A DNA stretch of 11,560 nucleotides, from NCBI GenBank assembly GCA_035495815.1, contig DATJFH010000345.1, positions 1 through 11,560 on the forward strand, given 5' to 3'. This document shows positions 7,650 to 11,560 of this stretch, piece after piece; the stretch's first letter is position 1, and each line of letters begins with the position of its first letter. The DNA is from DATJFH01 sp035495815. GTDB taxonomy: Bacteria; Acidobacteriota; Terriglobia; Bryobacterales; Bryobacteraceae. Both the position numbers and the translations under genes were made by a program. The notes beneath the pieces were generated by a model that saw only the letters and a program-made list of their open reading frames with translations, was not told the DNA's origin and did no database searches.

Positions 7650-8804
7650 ATGCGGCTCTCATCGAAATCCGAGTTCGGCCACGTTCCTCACTTTATTGGA
7701 AGACGGAAACTTCTTGTGCTCTTCCTGGTGATGGTCGCCGCCTCCGCCTGGGGGGCCGTCGTCAAAGAAGACAGCATCGCCTCCTGGATCCGCGACTCCG
7801 GCGGGACGTACCAAAAAGACGCCGCGGGCCGGATCATCGAAGTCGACCTGACCTCCACCTGGATCACCGATGACGACCTCGCCCGTATTGCCACGCTCGG
7901 CAGCCTCCACAAGCTCGATCTCTCCTACACCAAAATTACCGACCTCGGCCTCGAGCATCTGCGTCCGCTCCGCAACGTCACCTACCTCAATTGCCACTAC
8001 TGCGAGTACGTCACGGACGGCGGAATCGCGTTCCTCAAACAGTGGACCAACCTCGAATACCTCAACCTGCGCGGCACTGAGGTCACCAGCCGGGTCTTCG
8101 AGCATATCGCCGGGATGAAGAAGCTGCGGACCCTCGATGTCGGCTTCAGCCGTGTGAACGACGATGGCTTCGACGCCCTGGCTTCGCTCGAGAAGCTGGA
8201 GGAGCTGCGCCTCGGCGGTGACAAAATGACCGGGCTTGCTCTGCCCTTGCTTCGCCTGCTGCCTTCCCTGAAGAGGCTCGACGTGAACGGATCCCAGCGG
8301 ACCGATTCCGGCCGCTGGGGCCTGATGCTGACCGACGTGAACATCGAGAGCCTCGGCGCGCTCACACAGCTCGTAGCCCTGAACATGGGCGGAGCGATGG
8401 TCACGGACGCGGGAATGAAAGCCCTCGCTCCGCTGATTCACCTGGAGGAGCTCGACTTGAGCCGGATGGACATCACGGCGCAGGGGCTCGAGCCGCTGAC
8501 CAGGCTGCCCGGGCTGCGGCGGTTGAACCTCTGGCAATCCACCCGCATTGACGACCGGGCGGCGCCGTACCTGCTGCGCATGAAGAGCCTCGAGACGCTC
8601 GATCTGAGCGATACCGCGGTCACGGATGCGCTGCTCGATCAGTTGCAGGGGATGAAGAAGCTCCGGCGCCTGTTTCTGGCAGGCGCGAAGGTGACTCCGG
8701 AAAGGGTCGGCGCCTTGCGCAAGGCCCTTCCCGGATGCCGGATCGAATGGACGCCCAAATTCAAAGAAGTGAATTCTCCGGAAGACACGCGCCTGATCGG
8801 GTAG
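7650..8804 (+). CDS. Exported leucine-rich repeat protein, single module paralogue
   Basis: This 384-residue paralogue follows the previous LRR gene after four bases, so translation is probably coupled. A signal sequence is present: basic RRK at 18-20, then LLVLFLVMVAASA (21-33) and likely cleavage after A33 or A36. The head IASWIRDSGG (43-52) matches the heads of both modules in the upstream gene. About twelve LRRs follow, with TDxGL-type turns. One repeat (about 204-237) is lengthened by ten residues around QRTDSGRWGLMLTDVN, and the repeat near 113-124 contains two cysteines (NCHYCEY) that could pair. The C-terminal cap LRKALPGCRIEW is at 356-367, followed by a short polar tail. No catalytic domain or membrane anchor other than the signal is seen. 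It is probably a protein-binding scaffold outside the cytoplasm. The K+ channel gene starts 15 bases after its stop. Confidence 0.9.
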   Translation: MRLSSKSEFGHVPHFIGRRKLLVLFLVMVAASAWGAVVKEDSIASWIRDSGGTYQKDAAGRIIEVDLTSTWITDDDLARIATLGSLHKLDLSYTKITDLGLEHLRPLRNVTYLNCHYCEYVTDGGIAFLKQWTNLEYLNLRGTEVTSRVFEHIAGMKKLRTLDVGFSRVNDDGFDALASLEKLEELRLGGDKMTGLALPLLRLLPSLKRLDVNGSQRTDSGRWGLMLTDVNIESLGALTQLVALNMGGAMVTDAGMKALAPLIHLEELDLSRMDITAQGLEPLTRLPGLRRLNLWQSTRIDDRAAPYLLRMKSLETLDLSDTAVTDALLDQLQGMKKLRRLFLAGAKVTPERVGALRKALPGCRIEWTPKFKEVNSPEDTRLIG

Positions 8805-8819
8805 GCTGAGCTGCCCGCC

Positions 8820-9836
8820 ATGCGACAGAGACTCCTACGCCGCGTCCTGCTGTGCGCCGGCGTGTTGCTGTTCATCATCGCCTTCGGCACGGCCGGCTTT
8901 CAGCTTATCGATCGCTATCCCCCGTTCGACGCGTTTTACATGACGCTGATGACGATCACGACGGTCGGCTACGCGGAAATCCACCCGCTGAGCAAGGCCG
9001 GCCGGATCTTCAATTCGTTCCTGATCCTGTTCGGAGTCAGCGGCATGTTCTTTTCGGTCGGAGCGCTCACCCAAACGATCATCGAGCTGGAGTTGGGGGA
9101 CCCCTTAGGGCAGCGCAGGATCAAACGCATGATCGACAAAATGCAGAACCATTTCCTGATTTGCGGCTACGGCCGGGTGGGACGCAGCGCCGCGGCCGAG
9201 TTGAAGCGGGCGGGCGTTCCGTTCCTGGTCATCGACCGCAGTGAGGAACGTGTGGACCGGGCGATAAATGCCAACATGGCGGCCCTGCTGGCCGACGCCA
9301 CGCGGGACGAGACACTCCGCGCCGCCGGCGTGACACGCGCCCGCGGCCTGATTGCCGCTCTGGCCTCCGACGCCGACAACCTCTACGTGATCCTTTCGGC
9401 CAAAACGCTCAATCCCAGCCTCACCGTGGTCACGCGGGCGGCCGAAGAGGAGTCGGAAAAGAAGCTGCAGCGCGCCGGCGCCGATACGGTGTTCGCGCCC
9501 TACAATATCGTCGGACACCGGCTCGCGCACGCCTTGCTGCGTCCTCACGTGGCGCAGTTTCTCGATTTCGCCACCAAGAACATGGGACTCGACGTGGCCA
9601 TCGAGCAGGTGCGGGTTTCGCCGCAGTCGGAATTCGTGAACAAGACTCTTCGGGACATGCAGATCCGCCGTGATCTGGGCGTGATCGTGCTCGCCATCCG
9701 GAAATCGGACGGGCAGATGGTTTTCAACCCGCCGGCGGAGATGGAAATCTGCGCGGACGATTATTTGATCGCCATGGGAGAGCAACCGAACCTGCAGAAT
9801 CTCGAGGAGCTGCTGACCAGCGTCCGCCGGCCGTGA
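8820..9836 (+). CDS. Two-TM potassium channel with RCK (TrkA-N/TrkA-C) domains
   Basis: This 338-residue inner-membrane protein has the plan of MthK-type K+ channels. TM1 is at about 9-29, the pore helix at 36-47, the selectivity filter TVGYA at 48-52, and TM2 at about 63-90. A cytoplasmic RCK_N domain begins at HFLICGYGRVGRS (GxGxxG at 116-121, with D139 at the end of the second strand, suggesting nucleotide binding), and RCK_C covers about 255-338. It should form a tetrameric channel gated by ligand bound to an RCK ring. The last filter residue is Ala instead of the usual Gly. M104 and M108 lie between TM2 and RCK, near where MthK uses an internal start to make soluble RCK subunits. ATG 8820 has no clear Shine-Dalgarno; the 15-base gap to the LRR gene suggests co-transcription. 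Family call is strong; ion selectivity is inferred. Confidence 0.93.
   Translation: MRQRLLRRVLLCAGVLLFIIAFGTAGFQLIDRYPPFDAFYMTLMTITTVGYAEIHPLSKAGRIFNSFLILFGVSGMFFSVGALTQTIIELELGDPLGQRRIKRMIDKMQNHFLICGYGRVGRSAAAELKRAGVPFLVIDRSEERVDRAINANMAALLADATRDETLRAAGVTRARGLIAALASDADNLYVILSAKTLNPSLTVVTRAAEEESEKKLQRAGADTVFAPYNIVGHRLAHALLRPHVAQFLDFATKNMGLDVAIEQVRVSPQSEFVNKTLRDMQIRRDLGVIVLAIRKSDGQMVFNPPAEMEICADDYLIAMGEQPNLQNLEELLTSVRRP
9117..9131 (+). promoter_or_regulatory. Possible internal translation start for a soluble RCK subunit
   Basis: AGGA (9117-9120) lies eight bases before the in-frame ATG at 9129 (M104 of the channel). A product from here would start just before HFLICGYGRVG and consist only of the RCK domains. 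MthK makes its extra gating-ring subunits from an internal start at the equivalent place. The Shine-Dalgarno is only four bases long, so this is a suggestion. Confidence 0.3.
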
Positions 9837-9901
9837 CCCAAAACTGGCGCGGTAATCTCGTTGCTCGGGCTCGGTGCAGCCGGCCTGCCGCAAGGCCTGA
9901 G

Positions 9902-10030
9902 CTAAATCGGAAGATGACCCGGCAGCCCGGCTGGATTTCGGTCCTCGAAACAAGCCGGCAGGGCCTTCTCCAGCATGTCGAGGACGGCGCCAAACTGCCG
10001 TCTGATAATCTCTCTCCAGATCGGATCCAC
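9902..10030 (-). pseudogene. Remnant of a DinB-family gene (N-terminal helix only)
   Basis: The gap between the channel and hydrolase genes holds, on the - strand, GTG 10030 followed by 42 codons and TAG at 9904-9902. The peptide contains DPIWREIIRRQFGAVLDMLE and then KALPACFED. To my recollection this closely resembles the first helix of acidobacterial DinB-like proteins (four-helix metal-binding enzymes of about 160-180 residues, whose start reads like IW.xxIWRQFGAAIDMLENAL.ACP). Everything after about residue 30 (RNPAGLPGHLPI, stop) looks unrelated, and the metal-binding histidines of the family are absent. No Shine-Dalgarno precedes the GTG. It is best read as a truncated, probably silent gene fragment. 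The remaining bases of the gap (9837-9901 and 10031-10086) show nothing else recognisable. Confidence 0.45.
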
Positions 10031-10086
10031 GGCTTTGCGCCCGTTAACGTACGGAAGCGCGACATGAGGTGGGTCACAATAGAACC

Positions 10087-10872
10087 ATGACTCTGATGCG
10101 GGAAATCCGCTCGTTCCGCGTGGAAAAAGGCTCGGTGGCCCTCTGGTGGTTGGGACAAAACGGCTACATTTTCAAGACTCCGGAAGGAACGCTGCTCTCG
10201 ACGGACATGTACCTGTCGAACCACTGCGCGCACGTCTACGAGGGCAGCGGTGTCGACCTGAACCGGCGCGTGCCGGTCCTTATTCCGCCGGAAGAGCTGG
10301 ACGTGGACATTTACACCTGCACACACAATCATCTCGATCACACCGACCCGGTAACCATCGCCGGATTGCGCAACAAGGACACAGCGCAGTTCGTCGGTCC
10401 GCATCCGACCTGCGGCGTGTACCGCTCGCAAGGCGTCGAATCCGGACGCGTCGTACCCGCCTGGCCCGCCTGTGAACTGGAATTCAAGGACGTCCGCATC
10501 CACGGCGCCTTCGCGCTCCCCACCGACGATACCGATCTCAACCACATGGGCTACGTTTTCGAGTTCGGGGGCGGACCGCGCGTCTATATGACCGGGGACA
10601 CCGATTACAGCGAGCTGCTGATATCGGCCGCCAGACACAGGCCGGACATCGTGATCACCTGCATCAACGGCGGTTTCAACAATCTGTCGCATTGGGAGGC
10701 GGCTCAGCTGGTCGGCAAGATCGGTCCCAAAGTGGCGATTCCCTGCCATTACGACATGTTCCCGGACAACGCCGTGGACCCGAAACAGTTCCGGGCGTCG
10801 CTGCGGCTCAACGCGCCTTCGGTGGGATACCAGGAGCTGGAGCACGGACAGGTGTTCGTCTTCGGCGGATAA
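10087..10872 (+). CDS. Metallo-beta-lactamase-fold hydrolase, UlaG (ascorbate-6-P lactonase)-like
   Basis: This 261-residue cytosolic metal-dependent hydrolase has the expected metal ligands: THNHLDH (H80, H82, D84, H85), H153 in LNHMGY, D171 in TGDTDY, and H221 in IPCHYDMF. The C-terminal signature HYDMF..N..DP..F is that of UlaG and related lactonase-like proteins, and the early strand SVALWWLGQNGYIF is also typical. There is no signal peptide. The true substrate cannot be told, as no ascorbate-use genes (ulaABC, ulaD) are nearby; a general sugar-lactone or phosphodiester hydrolase is possible. ATG 10087 was chosen; an in-frame GTG at 10069 and an ATG at 10096 are alternatives, and GAGGTGGG at 10066-10073 is rather far upstream to act as a ribosome site for 10087. 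The next gene follows after 11 bases, suggesting co-transcription. Confidence 0.9.
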   Translation: MTLMREIRSFRVEKGSVALWWLGQNGYIFKTPEGTLLSTDMYLSNHCAHVYEGSGVDLNRRVPVLIPPEELDVDIYTCTHNHLDHTDPVTIAGLRNKDTAQFVGPHPTCGVYRSQGVESGRVVPAWPACELEFKDVRIHGAFALPTDDTDLNHMGYVFEFGGGPRVYMTGDTDYSELLISAARHRPDIVITCINGGFNNLSHWEAAQLVGKIGPKVAIPCHYDMFPDNAVDPKQFRASLRLNAPSVGYQELEHGQVFVFGG

Positions 10873-10883
10873 TCAAAGTAGGA

Positions 10884-11560
10884 ATGCCGAGTTATTACGA
10901 GTGCCTGGCCGTACTGGCGGTATTGTTCATCGCGCTCGAACGCATCTGGCCGCGCCGGCCGGATCAACCCGTGCTGCGGCGAGGCTGGCTGAGCGACGCC
11001 GCGTATATTGTCTTCAACAGTAAATATTTCAGCGTTCTGCTGGGCTATATCACGGTTCTGTGGCTGGGACCTCTCGACGCCGTTTTCTCGCGCCGCTGGC
11101 TGGCCTCCTGGCCCTGGTGGGCGCAGTTCGCGGCTTTGCTGGTTTCGATCGACTTCGTGAAGTGGTCGATCCACAACCTGCTGCACCGGGTCCCCTGGTT
11201 GTGGGAGTTCCACAAAGTGCATCACAGCATCGTGGAGATGGACTGGATCGGCGACTGGCGATTTCACTGGGTGGAGATCATGGTGTATAACTCGCTGCTC
11301 TACGCCCCGGTCGCGCTGCTCGGTGTCCGCGGCGAGGTGGCCCTCTCCGTGGGCGTGCTCGACACGCTGGTCGGACATTTCGCGCACGCCAATCTGCGCT
11401 GGCGCATCGGATGGCTGAAGTACGTGATCAACTCACCGGAAATGCACCTGTGGCATCACAACCATCCGGATTCCGGCCCGGTCAACCGGAATTTCGCCTT
11501 GACGTTGAGCGTCTGGGACTGGATTTTCGGAACTGCCCACCTGCCGGACCATGATCCGGA
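10884..11560 (+). CDS. Sterol desaturase/fatty acid hydroxylase family membrane protein (3' end missing)
   Basis: The frame stays open from ATG 10884 to the window edge, giving 225 residues of an integral-membrane di-iron enzyme family that hydroxylates or desaturates lipids. The histidine boxes are visible: HNLLH (97-101), HKVHH (110-114), and HLWHH (188-192) followed by N193-H194. Further likely ligands are H128 in DWRFHWVE and H165/H168 in HFAHAN. Hydrophobic segments lie at about 5-20, 36-62, 78-95 and 134-147, with the boxes on one face as in the family. SDAAYI...N near 37-45 is also a common family motif. The C-terminal part beyond DHDP is missing. GGA lies immediately before ATG, too close to be a good ribosome site, so translation may be coupled to the upstream hydrolase. 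The substrate, possibly a membrane lipid or hopanoid-like molecule, is not shown by the sequence. Confidence 0.9.
   Translation, partial: MPSYYECLAVLAVLFIALERIWPRRPDQPVLRRGWLSDAAYIVFNSKYFSVLLGYITVLWLGPLDAVFSRRWLASWPWWAQFAALLVSIDFVKWSIHNLLHRVPWLWEFHKVHHSIVEMDWIGDWRFHWVEIMVYNSLLYAPVALLGVRGEVALSVGVLDTLVGHFAHANLRWRIGWLKYVINSPEMHLWHHNHPDSGPVNRNFALTLSVWDWIFGTAHLPDHDP

Noticed and set aside
7659..8537. 292-codon - strand frame opposite the second LRR gene
   Set aside because: Its apparent regularity (Gln/Val/Glu/Leu-rich periodic segments) is the antisense image of the LRR repeats.
10066..10073. GAGGTGGG as Shine-Dalgarno of the UlaG-like gene
   Set aside because: It lies 13 or more bases from ATG 10087 and overlaps the alternative GTG 10069, so it does not clearly decide the start.
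9833..10090. 85-codon + strand frame overlapping the stop of the channel gene by a GTGA overlap
   Set aside because: The overlap looks like translational coupling, but the protein has no recognisable features, and the opposite strand gives the more protein-like DinB-type peptide.
9724..10845. 373-codon - strand frame covering the hydrolase gene and the gap
   Set aside because: Antisense to a gene with a full set of metal-binding motifs. The possible DinB remnant in the gap is in a different frame.

Overview
The window is GC-rich, densely coded DNA that looks like a member of the Acidobacteriota, most likely the Bryobacter/Solibacter group. The evidence is the large Oar-type TonB-dependent receptor, with the plug motif LPLNGRN-like and the phrase NYSAEFGRGGG, together with exported planctomycete/acidobacterial-type leucine-rich repeat (LRR) proteins. 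This placement is inferred from protein style, not from a marker gene. No rRNA, tRNA, CRISPR array or insertion sequence was found.

Layout, left to right. (1) The 3' part of a TonB-dependent receptor gene (+), cut by the window edge. (2) A zinc-dependent MDR alcohol dehydrogenase (+, 2907-4004). (3) Convergent to it, a lone flagellar hook gene flgE (-, 4114 to about 5424). (4) A 199-base divergent control region. For flgE it holds a sigma-54-type promoter, a perfect 8+8 bp dyad at about the distance of an enhancer-binding site, and a Shine-Dalgarno followed by an apparent AUU start. For the opposite strand it holds a perfect TATAAT box only 8 bases before a GTG start. (5) A tightly spaced + strand set: two exported LRR proteins (5624-7645 and 7650-8804) and a two-TM, RCK-type potassium channel (8820-9836). 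(6) A 250-base gap carrying what looks like the first 42 codons of a DinB-family gene on the - strand. (7) A UlaG-like metallo-beta-lactamase-fold hydrolase (+, 10087-10872), followed 11 bases later by a sterol desaturase/fatty acid hydroxylase family membrane protein (+, 10884 to the edge).

How the genes may work together. Spacing suggests that the LRR pair and the K+ channel form one transcription unit, and that the hydrolase and hydroxylase form another. The LRR proteins are built from three copies of one module (W....GG head, LRR array, ALPxC-type cap): two fused in the first gene and one in the second.

Points most worth a second look: the flgE promoter/start arrangement, the triplicated LRR module beside an ion channel, the TVGYA selectivity filter of the channel, and two possible gene-start fossils in the intergenic gaps.
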